Shown here: positions 27,928 through 36,956 of the stretch, piece after piece
How the letters are laid out: each line of letters starts with the position of its first letter
How positions within the stretch are numbered: the first letter of the stretch is position 1
Assembly (NCBI RefSeq): GCF_030273315.1
Contig: NZ_CP127174.1
Coordinates: 620,001-684,000 of the forward strand
DNA: 64,000 nt
Reading direction: 5' to 3'
From: Natrialbaceae archaeon AArc-T1-2
GTDB lineage: Archaea > Halobacteriota > Halobacteria > Halobacteriales > Natrialbaceae
The notes under the pieces: model-generated
What the model saw: the letters and a program-made list of their open reading frames with translations, nothing else
Told to the model about the DNA's origin: nothing
Databases searched by the model: none
Made by a program: the position numbers and the translations under genes

Positions 27928-29769
27928 ATGTACGAACACGACGTCATCGTGGTCGGCGCAGGCGGCGCCGGCCTCCGGGCTGCTGTCGCAGCGCACGAAG
28001 CGGGAGCGGACGTAGGGATGGTCACGAAACTCCACCCGGTCCGCAGTCACACCGGGGCCGCCGAGGGTGGTATCAACGCCGCACTCCGGGAGGGCGACGA
28101 GTGGGAGCTACACGCCTACGACACCATGAAGGGGTCGGACTACCTCGGCGACGCGCCCGCGATCGAGACCCTCGCCCAGGACGCTCCCGAGGAAGTGATG
28201 AACCTCGAACACTGGGGAATGCCCTTCTCGCGCGAGGAGGACGGGAGAGTCTCCCAGCGGCCATTCGGCGGCCTCTCGTTCCCGCGGACTACCTACGCGG
28301 GTGCCGAGACCGGTCACCACCTGCTGCACACGATGTACGAGCAGGTCGTCAAACGCGGCATCGAGGTCTACGACGAGTGGTTCGTGACCCAACTCGCCGT
28401 CACCGACGAACCCGACCCGAACGACCGGGACTGTCACGGCGTCGTCGCCTACGACGTCCAGACCGGCCAGATCGAGGGCTTCAAGGCTCGCAACGGCGTC
28501 ATCCTGGCGACCGGCCCTCTCGGACAGGCGTTCGATCACACCACAAACGCCGTCTCCTGTACCGGCGACGGGCAGGCGATGGCCTACCGGGCAGGCGTTC
28601 CGCTCGAGGACATGGAGTTCATCCAGTTCCACCCGACCTCGCTGCCCTCCACCGGTGTGCTGATCTCCGAGGGCGTCCGTGGCGAAGGTGGCATCCTCTA
28701 CAACAACGACGGCGAGCGGTTCATGTTCGAGTACGGCTACGCGAACAACGAGGGTGAACTCGCCTCTCGTGACGTCGTCGCCCGTGCCGAACTCACCGAG
28801 GTCAACGAGGGACGCGGCGTCGACGACGAGTACGTCAACCTCGACATGCGCCACTTAGGCGAAGAACGTATCCTCGATCGGTTGGAGAACATCCTCCACC
28901 TCGCGGAGGACTTCGAGGGCGTCGACGGGCTCGTCGAGCCGATGCCGGTCAAGCCCGGCCAACACTACGCGATGGGCGGCATCGAGGTCGACGAGAACGG
29001 TCAGACCTGTATCGACGGCCTCTACGCCGCCGGTGAGTGCGCCTGCGTCTCCGTCCACGGCGCGAACCGGCTGGGCGGCAACGCGTTGCCCGAACTGATC
29101 GTCTTCGGCAAGCGCGCCGGCTACCACGCCGCCGGCGAGGACTTAGGCGAGCCCGAGATCGAGACGGGCTACACCGAGGGCGTCGACGAAGACGACACCG
29201 ACCTCCCCGTCACACCCGGTGAAGCCGGCATCGACCCCGCAGCCGGCGACGTCGCCGCCGACGGCTCCGGACAGATCGCCGACGCCGACGCCGCCATCGA
29301 ACGCGCCGTCGAAGCCGAACGCGACCGCGTCGAGTCCCTGCTCGCGAAAGACGACGGCGTCAAACACTCCGAAGTCCGAGCGAAGCTGCAGCAGGCGATG
29401 ACCGACTACGTGAACGTCTTCCGGACGGGCGAGGGCATCGAGAAGGCCCTCGAAGCCATCCGTGAGTGTCGCGAGATGTACCAGGACGTCTACGTCAACG
29501 ATCCGTCCCGGACGTTCAACACCGACCTCCAGCAGACGATCGAGACGCGCAACCTGATCGACGTCGCCGAGACAATCGCACTCGGCGCGCTGGTTCGCAA
29601 CGAGTTCCGGGGCGCACACTGGCGACAGGAAAACCAGATCCGCGACGACGAGAACTGGCTCAAACACACCCTGATCTCCTGGAACGGCGGCAAGCCGTCG
29701 ATCTGGTACCGCCCCGTCATCCTCGAGGGCGAAGAGAAGGCCTACGAGCCCAAAGTGCGCAGCTACTGA
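27928..29769 (+). CDS. sdhA: Succinate dehydrogenase flavoprotein subunit
   Basis: 613 residues. The FAD Rossmann motif VVGAGGAGLRAAVAA is at residues 7-21. The covalent-FAD His is in RSHTGAAEGGINAAL, and the active-site loop includes FIQFHPTSL and GGIEVDENGQT...LYAAGECAC. It oxidises succinate to fumarate in the cytoplasm. Last gene of the operon, 5 bp after sdhB. Length and motifs are normal for the family. Confidence 0.97.
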   Translation: MYEHDVIVVGAGGAGLRAAVAAHEAGADVGMVTKLHPVRSHTGAAEGGINAALREGDEWELHAYDTMKGSDYLGDAPAIETLAQDAPEEVMNLEHWGMPFSREEDGRVSQRPFGGLSFPRTTYAGAETGHHLLHTMYEQVVKRGIEVYDEWFVTQLAVTDEPDPNDRDCHGVVAYDVQTGQIEGFKARNGVILATGPLGQAFDHTTNAVSCTGDGQAMAYRAGVPLEDMEFIQFHPTSLPSTGVLISEGVRGEGGILYNNDGERFMFEYGYANNEGELASRDVVARAELTEVNEGRGVDDEYVNLDMRHLGEERILDRLENILHLAEDFEGVDGLVEPMPVKPGQHYAMGGIEVDENGQTCIDGLYAAGECACVSVHGANRLGGNALPELIVFGKRAGYHAAGEDLGEPEIETGYTEGVDEDDTDLPVTPGEAGIDPAAGDVAADGSGQIADADAAIERAVEAERDRVESLLAKDDGVKHSEVRAKLQQAMTDYVNVFRTGEGIEKALEAIRECREMYQDVYVNDPSRTFNTDLQQTIETRNLIDVAETIALGALVRNEFRGAHWRQENQIRDDENWLKHTLISWNGGKPSIWYRPVILEGEEKAYEPKVRSY

Positions 29770-29785
29770 TCGCGCGACCCCTTTT

Positions 29786-29980
29786 CTAGAGACCGAGCGC
29801 CTCGAGCAGGTCGACGCCCACGTCGAGGTAGTCGACGACTTTGTACCCCAGGTAGATGCCGACGATCCCCATGACTCCCGGCAGCTCCGGCGGCGCCGGG
29901 ATCGGGATCTGGAGGAACCTGAACAGGGCACCGGTGAGCAGTCCGGTGAGGAGCGCGAGAACGGTAAGCTGTGTGGACAT
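29786..29980 (-). CDS. XapX domain small membrane protein
   Basis: 64 residues: an N-terminal helix (LTVLALLTGLLTGALFRFL), the conserved IPIPAPPELPGVMGIVGIYLGY motif of the XapX family, and an amphipathic tail. These are tiny integral membrane proteins found next to transporters or metabolic genes, with no known activity. It reads towards sdhA with a 16-bp gap. The following 230 bp to 30214 hold no gene that I can support. Confidence 0.88.
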   Translation of the reverse strand: MSTQLTVLALLTGLLTGALFRFLQIPIPAPPELPGVMGIVGIYLGYKVVDYLDVGVDLLEALGL

Positions 29981-30214
29981 TGGTAGTGAGTGTCCGGTGT
30001 GAGTACAAAAACGATGTGACGCGGACCCTCACTATCGTTGCGCCTATTCGACGATCGACGCCACGGCTGTCGACGAAGCGTGAGAGCGCGTGCGGCGTCG
30101 ACGCCGCCGAGACGCGGCCGTCGTCTCGGTAGCTAACCGCCGTCGCGTCGGTCGAATTTCGACGTTCGTTGAAAGATGATTTTATTATCGTCGAAACACT
30201 CTCGTCGAACGACT

Positions 30215-30448
30215 ATGGCAACACGACAGGATACGACAGTATCGGTGCCGGATGCGATCGCGTCACCGCAGGCAAAGCTCGTGTACCTGTATCTCGCCGT
30301 TCGTGGCGAAGCGACCGCCGACGAGATCTGTGCCGACCTCGGGCTCAAGAAGGGGACAATGCTCTCGATTGCCAGGTCACTCCGAAGTCGTGGCTACGTC
30401 GAACGGCGGGACGGGTACACCGTCGTCGATGGGGCGTCGTCGTTATAA
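30215..30448 (+). CDS. Small winged-helix (MarR/TrmB-like) DNA-binding protein
   Basis: 77 residues from the ATG at 30215. Essentially one winged HTH: SPQAKLVYLYLAVRGEATADEICADLGLKKGTMLSIARSLRSRGYVERRDGYTVV. There is no ligand domain, so it may act as a stand-alone DNA-binding switch. An AT-rich TTTTATTATC box about 30-35 bp upstream is a good haloarchaeal promoter. Its last six bases overlap the 3' end of the convergent HD gene. Confidence 0.85.
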   Translation: MATRQDTTVSVPDAIASPQAKLVYLYLAVRGEATADEICADLGLKKGTMLSIARSLRSRGYVERRDGYTVVDGASSL

Positions 30449-31255
30449 CTCGATCCGTTCGACGAGCTGATCGCGGTTCTCGTTCGTGTTGACCGCGACG
30501 ATCCGGATCAGATCCTCGAGCCCCGACCCCTTGAGCTTGGCCTTCAGCAGGTTGTCAACCTGGTAGACGCCCGCGGCGTTCGTCATCTCGATTTCGACCA
30601 TGACGGGTCGGCTCTCGCCTTCGTGCAGCGAGACGCGAGAGATCGCCTGACTCGAGAGTGTATTAATGCCGCGACCACCCTGTTCGTAGGGGATCCGCGA
30701 CCGACCGCGTTCCATGTCCAAGGCGTCGGCGACGCGGATGACGCCTGCCTCGGTCGTCAAGGGCGTCTCGGCGGTGTGATGACAGAGGATCGCGTGAAGC
30801 ACCTCGCCTTTCACGCGAACCCTGTCGGCGACGTCGTAGAACTCGGGGAGGATGCGACCGAGGATATCCGCAGCGAGCGGGATCGAGTAGTAGGCGTGTT
30901 GGTCGCGGTGGACGACGTGGCCGACGTCGTGTAACACTGCAGCGAGTGCGACGATCACCGCCTCGTCTTCCTCGGCGAGGCCCTGCTGGCGAGCGCCGTT
31001 GAAATCGACATTGCCGGCTTTGAGCAGGTCGTAGAGACAGAGCGCTCGGTTGCGGACGATCTCGATGTGTTTCGGCCCGTGGTCGTTGTACCCCTTGCGA
31101 TCGACCGCGTTGACGTTCTGGGCTTCGAGGTAGGCTGCGATCTCCTCGTCGGCGTCGAGGTACTCGAGGACCTCGTGGAGCTTCTCGTCGGGGAAATGGT
31201 GGTCGTCGTCGGGAGAGTAGACACGGCGCGCACCGCTCGTCTCGGAATCGCCCAT
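30443..31255 (-). CDS. HD-domain phosphohydrolase
   Basis: 270 residues. Metal-binding HD residues are HGPKHIEIV (His), VLHDVGHVVH (His-Asp) and a following CHHTAETPL, with a conserved Asp in RVADALDMERGRSR. The domain order resembles archaeal proteins related to nucleotide phosphohydrolases of the HD superfamily. The substrate is not evident. The C-terminal 70 residues form an alpha/beta tail of unknown role. It stands alone and is convergent with the small HTH gene. Confidence 0.9.
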   Translation of the reverse strand: MGDSETSGARRVYSPDDDHHFPDEKLHEVLEYLDADEEIAAYLEAQNVNAVDRKGYNDHGPKHIEIVRNRALCLYDLLKAGNVDFNGARQQGLAEEDEAVIVALAAVLHDVGHVVHRDQHAYYSIPLAADILGRILPEFYDVADRVRVKGEVLHAILCHHTAETPLTTEAGVIRVADALDMERGRSRIPYEQGGRGINTLSSQAISRVSLHEGESRPVMVEIEMTNAAGVYQVDNLLKAKLKGSGLEDLIRIVAVNTNENRDQLVERIEL

Positions 31256-31354
31256 ACTCGATTCCTCGAGAGCAGGACCAAAAAGCGCTCCGCCGAACTC
31301 GTCCGAGGTCGCTGTCGTCCGTCGATCGTCGACAGTCGACGTCCGTATCCCGTA

Positions 31355-31834
31355 TCAGGCGACGTCAGCGACGGCCTCCTCGACCTCGTCGTAGTCGGGT
31401 TCGACGCCGGGGTCGTCACTGACCCACGAGTAGGTGATCGTTCCGTCGTCGTCGACGACGAAGACGGATCGTTTCGCGACGCCGTAGACGCCGAGGCCGT
31501 CGAAGTCCATCCGGACGCCGTAGTCGTCGATGATCTCCTTTTCGAAGTCACTGACGAGGCCGAACTCGAGGTCGTTCTGATCACGGAACTCGTTGAGCGA
31601 GAACGGCGAGTCGACGCTGACGCCGTAGACGGTCGCCTCGAGGTTCCGGAACGAAGCGAGCCGATCTTGGAAGGTACACATCTCGTCCGTACAGACGCTC
31701 GTGAACGCGCCGGGGAAAAACGCGAGTACGATCGGACCCTCTTCTGCGAGTCGGTTCGACAGTGTCAGCTGTTCTACGTCGCCGTTTGCAAGCGGTGCGG
31801 TGAAGTCAGGCGCGGTGTCTCCGGTTGTGGGCAT
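31355..31834 (-). CDS. Peroxiredoxin (AhpC/TSA, BCP/AhpE-like)
   Basis: 159 residues from the ATG at 31834. The peroxidatic site is FFPGAFTSVCTDEMCTF, with the active Cys in the first position and a nearby second Cys five residues on, as in BCP/PrxQ-type enzymes. The conserved Arg is in VAKRSVFVVDDDG. It reduces hydroperoxides using thioredoxin-type donors in the cytoplasm. Monocistronic; upstream ATGs at 31879 lengthen it outside the fold and are rejected. Confidence 0.93.
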   Translation of the reverse strand: MPTTGDTAPDFTAPLANGDVEQLTLSNRLAEEGPIVLAFFPGAFTSVCTDEMCTFQDRLASFRNLEATVYGVSVDSPFSLNEFRDQNDLEFGLVSDFEKEIIDDYGVRMDFDGLGVYGVAKRSVFVVDDDGTITYSWVSDDPGVEPDYDEVEEAVADVA

Positions 31835-31981
31835 CGGGCGTCTCTTTCCGACACGGCAAAAAGACAGTTTCGCTCGCAAGGTGTTTGACCGAATACCGTT
31901 TCGCGATCAATGAACGAAGCGGTCCGTCGACAAATAGTCCTCGAGAGAGAACGTACGACATCTTTGTGGCGGAGTTTGAAT

Positions 31982-32161
31982 ATGCTTGGTCCGGTTTCTA
32001 ATCTGGAGGTGGTTCACTTGGGAGACGAAAGCCGCGCGATGGCCGTCTGTGAGAACTGTAGCTCGGCGTACGCCGCGAAGATCGTAGGAGAGAATCGAAT
32101 CCGCCCGATCGGGCGAGATACTTGCTCGTGCGGCTCTAGCGATTTTCGGGCCCTCGAGTGA
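31982..32161 (+). CDS. Small zinc-ribbon-like protein, 59 residues
   Basis: 59 residues from the ATG at 31982 (an upstream ATG at 31910 would give 83). A beta-rich start (LEVVHLGDESRAMAV) leads into CENC and a later CSCG, a C-x2-C...C-x-C pattern that could bind one zinc. Haloarchaea encode many proteins of this size, most uncharacterised. The shorter start is chosen because the conserved-looking part begins there; this is a judgement, not proof. Confidence 0.55.
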   Translation: MLGPVSNLEVVHLGDESRAMAVCENCSSAYAAKIVGENRIRPIGRDTCSCGSSDFRALE

Positions 32162-32295
32162 TCGGTGTCGTCCGCACGGTACCGACCCTTATGTATTGGG
32201 TCCAACATTCACGCTAGATATGATTTCATTCGTTCGTGCGTTTATTCGATGTACATATCAGAAATATATTTGTGTTTTCCCGAGCGTCTCCTCGT

Positions 32296-32409
32296 ATGGC
32301 TCTACTGATCCGTAACGCAATCCCGTTTTTCATCGCCATCGCCATCGTGGCCGCGGGGGTTGTCGTATATCTCGAGCTAGTTGATCTCATCCTTGAGCTG
32401 TACCCGTAG
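32296..32409 (+). CDS. Small single-helix membrane protein, 37 residues
   Basis: 37 residues: short basic N-terminus (ALLIRN), one long helix (IPFFIAIAIVAAGVVVYL) and an acidic C-terminus (VDLILELYP). A TATATTTG box lies about 30 bp upstream, as expected for a leaderless start. The overlapping reverse frame has no family features. No function can be assigned. The 250 bp after it up to tatA hold no supported gene. Confidence 0.5.
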   Translation: MALLIRNAIPFFIAIAIVAAGVVVYLELVDLILELYP

Positions 32410-32660
32410 TCTCCCGACACCTCGCTCGTCGACGCCAGCCACCGAGTAGGGTCGACGCCCGATCACGTTGATGCTCCCTGCTGGCACCCGAAACTGATGC
32501 GGATGGGTTCGAATCTTGGGACGGACGTCAATTCTCGGTGACACACTCCGCGCCGTTCACGGTGCGGTTCTCTCACTGTTGGGATAGACATTCGCGTGAA
32601 CTTGAGTGGTTGAGCGGTCCAAAAAGGTTATAATTGCCAGCGGGTAAGCCACGCATAGAG

Positions 32661-32972
32661 ATGGTAGCCGAAATCGCACCGCTGTTCATCCCCGGTGCAC
32701 CCGGGGGTCCGGAACTCCTGATCATCCTCTTCATCGCCATTTTGCTCTTCGGGGCGAACAAGATCCCGAAGCTGGCTCGCTCGACCGGCGAGGCCATGGG
32801 CGAATTCCAGAAGGGGCGTGAGAAGGTCGAAACGGAACTCGAAGAAATGCGCGAGACGGGCGAGTACGACGAGGTCGACGACGAAGACGAAAGCGACTTC
32901 GTCGACACCGAACCCGTAACGAGTGACGACGAGGTCGAGACCGAGACCGACACCGAGACGGAATCGAACTGA
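32661..32972 (+). CDS. tatA: Twin-arginine translocase subunit TatA/E
   Basis: 103 residues. N-terminal helix followed by the hallmark FGANKIPKLARSTGEAMGEF amphipathic helix, then a highly acidic C-terminal tail. TatA oligomers form the pore for folded, twin-arginine-signal proteins. This matters here because both NosL-like lipoproteins carry Tat signals, and most haloarchaeal secreted proteins use this route. tatC is not in the window. Its stop lies 9 bp before a tRNA gene. Confidence 0.95.
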   Translation: MVAEIAPLFIPGAPGGPELLIILFIAILLFGANKIPKLARSTGEAMGEFQKGREKVETELEEMRETGEYDEVDDEDESDFVDTEPVTSDDEVETETDTETESN

Positions 32973-32981
32973 ATTTTTCCC

Positions 32982-33054
32982 GGGCGTGTGGCCTAGCGGA
33001 GAGGGCAGGAGGTTCCTAACCTTCTGATCGCGGGTTCGAATCCCGTCACGCCCG
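32982..33054 (+). tRNA. tRNA-Arg (anticodon CCT)
   Basis: 73 nt. Acceptor GGGCGTG pairs with CACGCCC. D-arm GCCTAGCGGAGAGGGC, anticodon stem GGAGG/CCTTC with loop TTCCTAA (anticodon CCT, reads AGG), and T-arm CGGG-TTCGAAT-CCCG. Unspliced. The 3' end (33033-33053) is repeated about 100 bp downstream. Confidence 0.95.
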
Positions 33055-33092
33055 TTCACCCGCGAACGACAGTGAGCGGTGTGAACGGCACT

Positions 33093-33154
33093 GCGGGATT
33101 CGAACCAGGGAGTGGAGCAACGCGGAACGACCGTGGTTCGAATCCCGTCACGCC
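33093..33154 (+). repeat. tRNA-Arg 3'-end fragments (inverted and direct)
   Basis: The 21-bp tRNA segment GGTTCGAATCCCGTCACGCCC (33033-33053) recurs exactly at 33134-33154. Its T-loop core also occurs inverted at 33094-33106 (CGGGATTCGAACC). Direct duplication of a tRNA 3' end is what integrase-mediated insertion leaves behind, though no integrase is visible. The AT-richer remainder to 33341 should carry the promoter of the pilus operon. Confidence 0.6.
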
Positions 33155-33341
33155 CTCGAGCACGTTGCCGGTCTCGTTCGAGACCACCGCCGACAAATGT
33201 AATTCAAATAATATATGATGTCGGTCTCACATCGTCACTCCTGGAATTGACGCGATAGCGGGACTCGAGCCGGGCACGAGATTATCAGATGTGGTAATAG
33301 CTGGATGAAGTTTTTGAGGTGTGGTCGACTGGTGGCACGCA

Positions 33342-36300
33342 ATGGCTATTGATGAGGCCGACCAGACTGATGCCGGGCGGTTCTCCGACACCGTGGTGTC
33401 AGGTGCTGAGTCGGATGGACGGACCCACGAGCCGATACGCGGCTCCGACGTGCGCGTCGGCGACTACACGTGGGCAGATTTTATGGCGGAGCATGGGTAC
33501 GACGACGACGTATCCGAACTCTATCCTCACGCTGACGACGATCCGGACGGTTCCGAGACCGGAAGCGACGACCCGACGGCGGACCCATCCAGTCCCGACT
33601 GGGACGGCGTCGAGTTCGATCCGACGGCGTATCTCGGCGTCCACCCCGACGAGCTCTCGGAGCTGCTCTCGAGCGTCGTCCGTGACGCGACCGATCTCCG
33701 GAACCGCGTCCGTGAGGTTGCCGGTCCCGAAGCGGTACCGGTTCGAAAGGGCGTCTACACCTGGGAAGACTACGAACGGGAGTACGTCGACGACGGGGCA
33801 CTCGAGGAGTTAGACCGGGAAGCGGCGCTCGGTTTCGATCCGGACGCGATCGAAGACTACCTCGAACACGGCGACACCGCCGCGACGAAACTCGAGGCGA
33901 TCGTCGAGGAACGGACCGTCGACGTCCGCGAGGAACTCGGCGAAGACGACTTCTTCTCGACCGTAGACGGCCACACGACGGTGACGAATCGGTACGACCT
34001 CGAGAAGGCTGTGCCGATGAAAAAGAAGCGCCACTTCCGCGAGGAGGAGCGATACTGGGTGAACAAACCCTACTCGTTCGTCATCATCTTCCACTCGGAG
34101 AAAGAAAACGAGAAGAAGTACTACCTGATCGAACCGACGTTGACCGAGATCGAAAGCGAGTTACAGGAGTTTCTGTCGGGCAAACTCCGGACGACGATCA
34201 AGTACTCGGACGAAGGGGTCAAAGAGAGTACCGACCAGGAGAGCAAACGGACGGTCATCGAGAACGAGACGCGCCGCCTGTTGAAACGGTACAGTCTGTT
34301 CGAGCAGCCGTCCGGACGTGACAGCGGGTTGTTCTCGAGCAACGACGACGGTGGGCTGTTCTCGAGAGGCGGGTCGGATGCCGCCGGTAGTGATGACGAG
34401 GGCGGACTGCTCTCGAGAAACAACTCGAGTACCGACGGTGGACTGCTCTCGCGCAGTGACGAGGGCGGACTGCTCGAGTCGCTGAAGACGTTGCTCGACG
34501 ATGACGACGACACCGGGGACGACGACGGAGACGAGCCGGACGACACGAGCGAGACGGACCGCGAGCTCGATGGAATCGAGGCCCGTCCCGAGCCGGCCGT
34601 CCTCGAGGAGGACGCCGACACCCTGACCGAGTACCAGGTCGAGAAGCTGTTGTACTACCTCAAGCGGAATTTCATCGGCTACGAGCGGATCGACGGGATC
34701 AAACACGACATCAACGTCGAGGACATCTCGTGTGACGGGTACAACTCGCCGGTGTTCGTCTATCACTCGGAGTACGAACAGATCATCACCAACGTCTTCC
34801 ACGGAAAAGAAGAACTCGACGACTTCGTCGTCAAACTCGCCCAGCGATCGGGCAAGGGAATCAGCAAACGGCTCCCGCAGGTTGACGCGACCCTTCCCGA
34901 CGGTTCGCGTGCACAGCTTACGCTCGGTCCGGAGGTCTCGGACCACGGGACGAACTACACGATCCGTCAGTTCAAAGACGTCCCGTTCACGCCGGTCGAT
35001 CTCATCAACTGGAACACGTTCAGCTTAGAGGAGATGGCGTTTCTCTGGCTCTGTATCGAGAACCACAAGAGCCTGATTTTCGCCGGCGGGACGGCCTCGG
35101 GAAAGACGACCAGCCTGAACGCCGTCTCGCTGTTCATCCCGAGCAACACGAAGATCGTCTCGATCGAGGACACCCGCGAGGTCGAGTTGCCACAGCGAAA
35201 CTGGATCGCAAGCGTCACCCGGCCTTCCTTCTCCGACGACGATCAGGGCGACGTCGACGAGTTCGACTTACTCGAGGCCGCACTGCGCCAGCGTCCCGAC
35301 TACATCGTCATGGGTGAGATCCGTGGCGAGGAGGGGCGAACGGCGTTTCAGGTCATGTCGACGGGGCACACCACGTACACGACGTTCCACGCCGACTCCG
35401 TCGACGAAGTCCTCAAACGATTCACGACTGACCCGATCAACGTCTCGAAGACGATGTTCACTGCCCTGGATCTGGTTTCGATCCAGACCCAGACGCGGGT
35501 CCAGGGTAACAAGGTCCGTCGGAACAAGTCGCTGACAGAGATCAACCACTACGAGGCAGAAAACGACGAGATCAACGTCCAGGACGTCTACCAGTGGCAG
35601 GCCGAAACCGACGAGTTCCTCAAGATGGGTGACTCGAATACGCTGGATACGATCCAGTTCGACCGCGGCTGGAGCCGCGAGCGCCTCGAAAACGAGATTT
35701 TCAAGCGCAAGGCCATCCTCGCATATCTCATCAAGAACGGACTCAACACGTACGCAGAAGTCGCCGCGACTGTCCAGGCGTTTATCAACGACCCCGAAAC
35801 GATCCTCACGCTCATCGCCAACGATCAACTCGAGGAGAGTCTCGCGGATCTCCGGGAGATGGAAAGCGTTCTGATCGACGTCGACCAGGAGAAAGAAGCG
35901 CTCGTTCCACGACCCGATCCCACCGACGAGACGTACAACCTCTCCGTCGACATTCTCGAGCGAGCCGAGACGGAACTGCTCGAGGAGTACCGCGGGAAGG
36001 TTCCAAGCGGGCTAAGCAGCGCACTCGGTGACGTCGACGAAGCGGGAACGATCGAAGTCGATCGAGCCGATCCCGACGACGTCAGCTTCGGCGGCGACGT
36101 GGACGATGCCGCCGACGACCTCGAGTGGGACCGAGACGACGATGCAGCCAGCTTCTCGAGCGAAGGGGACGACAGCGAGGCGATGCCGTCGTGGCTCGAC
36201 GAATCAGATTCGGGTAGCGACGACGGTGTGATGGCGAGTACGTCGACCGACGTGGAACCGGAATCGGAACCACCGGCACTCGAGGGAAGACGAGACGAGA

Positions 36301-36950
36301 GAACTGCAACGACACAACCGTCCGACGAAACGGGTGAGGCGTCGAATCCGGCAGCCGAGTTCGAGCCGGCGACGGCCGAAGCCGACGCGTCGACCGGTTC
36401 AGACGACGGGCCGGAGCCAACTGACGCTCGAGTCGCAGATGATCCCGATGACGGTACGACGCTCGATTTCGAGGCGGAGGCCGCTTCGTCGGAATCCGGG
36501 CGGGACGGCACGACGGACGCAGACGACGAGTTCGACGGGCTGTTCCAGGATATGGGGCGTGCGCTCGAGGAGATCGAGCGCGCCGACGCCGAGGCGACAG
36601 GCGAACAGCGAGAGAGCGATCCGTCATCCGCCGAGGCGGAACTGGAGACGATTTTCGACGACGAATCGGTCGACTCGATGGAGGTCGAGACGAGCGATTC
36701 GATTTTCGCAACCGAAGGCACGGACGACGCTCGAAGGTCCGAAGTGGACGGCGACCCGTCGGAGACGGACCCGACCGATACGCCGTCCGACGACGAGACG
36801 ACTGACGACCGATCCGGAGCAGACGGGGACGATCCGGAGCCGGTCTTCGAGACCGCGTCGGGAATCTTTGGTGACGAGGAAGAAGGAAGCGACGACACCG
36901 ACGACGGGGCCGAATCGACCGGCGCTGGGTCTGACGATCGGGGTGAGTAA
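33342..36950 (+). CDS. Type II/IV secretion system ATPase of an archaeal type IV pilus (PilB/TadA-like)
   Basis: 1202 residues, unusually long. Residues 1-320 are N-terminal and include two related motifs (GDYTWADFMAEHGYDDD and GVYTWEDYEREYVDDG). About 326-383 is a linker with repeated GGL(L/F)SR words. The RecA-like core follows: Walker A AGGTASGKTTS near 582, Asp box near 605, Walker B-type YIVMGEIRGEEG, and His box STGHTTYTTFHAD. From about 905 to the end is a roughly 300-residue Asp/Glu/Ser-rich tail. It hydrolyses ATP to drive pilin polymerisation from the cytoplasm. It heads an operon with a TadC-like platform (6-bp gap) and five prepilin-like genes. The ATG at 33342 is preferred to the GTG at 33321. 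Confidence 0.92.
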   Translation: MAIDEADQTDAGRFSDTVVSGAESDGRTHEPIRGSDVRVGDYTWADFMAEHGYDDDVSELYPHADDDPDGSETGSDDPTADPSSPDWDGVEFDPTAYLGVHPDELSELLSSVVRDATDLRNRVREVAGPEAVPVRKGVYTWEDYEREYVDDGALEELDREAALGFDPDAIEDYLEHGDTAATKLEAIVEERTVDVREELGEDDFFSTVDGHTTVTNRYDLEKAVPMKKKRHFREEERYWVNKPYSFVIIFHSEKENEKKYYLIEPTLTEIESELQEFLSGKLRTTIKYSDEGVKESTDQESKRTVIENETRRLLKRYSLFEQPSGRDSGLFSSNDDGGLFSRGGSDAAGSDDEGGLLSRNNSSTDGGLLSRSDEGGLLESLKTLLDDDDDTGDDDGDEPDDTSETDRELDGIEARPEPAVLEEDADTLTEYQVEKLLYYLKRNFIGYERIDGIKHDINVEDISCDGYNSPVFVYHSEYEQIITNVFHGKEELDDFVVKLAQRSGKGISKRLPQVDATLPDGSRAQLTLGPEVSDHGTNYTIRQFKDVPFTPVDLINWNTFSLEEMAFLWLCIENHKSLIFAGGTASGKTTSLNAVSLFIPSNTKIVSIEDTREVELPQRNWIASVTRPSFSDDDQGDVDEFDLLEAALRQRPDYIVMGEIRGEEGRTAFQVMSTGHTTYTTFHADSVDEVLKRFTTDPINVSKTMFTALDLVSIQTQTRVQGNKVRRNKSLTEINHYEAENDEINVQDVYQWQAETDEFLKMGDSNTLDTIQFDRGWSRERLENEIFKRKAILAYLIKNGLNTYAEVAATVQAFINDPETILTLIANDQLEESLADLREMESVLIDVDQEKEALVPRPDPTDETYNLSVDILERAETELLEEYRGKVPSGLSSALGDVDEAGTIEVDRADPDDVSFGGDVDDAADDLEWDRDDDAASFSSEGDDSEAMPSWLDESDSGSDDGVMASTSTDVEPESEPPALEGRRDERTATTQPSDETGEASNPAAEFEPATAEADASTGSDDGPEPTDARVADDPDDGTTLDFEAEAASSESGRDGTTDADDEFDGLFQDMGRALEEIERADAEATGEQRESDPSSAEAELETIFDDESVDSMEVETSDSIFATEGTDDARRSEVDGDPSETDPTDTPSDDETTDDRSGADGDDPEPVFETASGIFGDEEEGSDDTDDGAESTGAGSDDRGE

Positions 36951-36956
36951 GACGAT

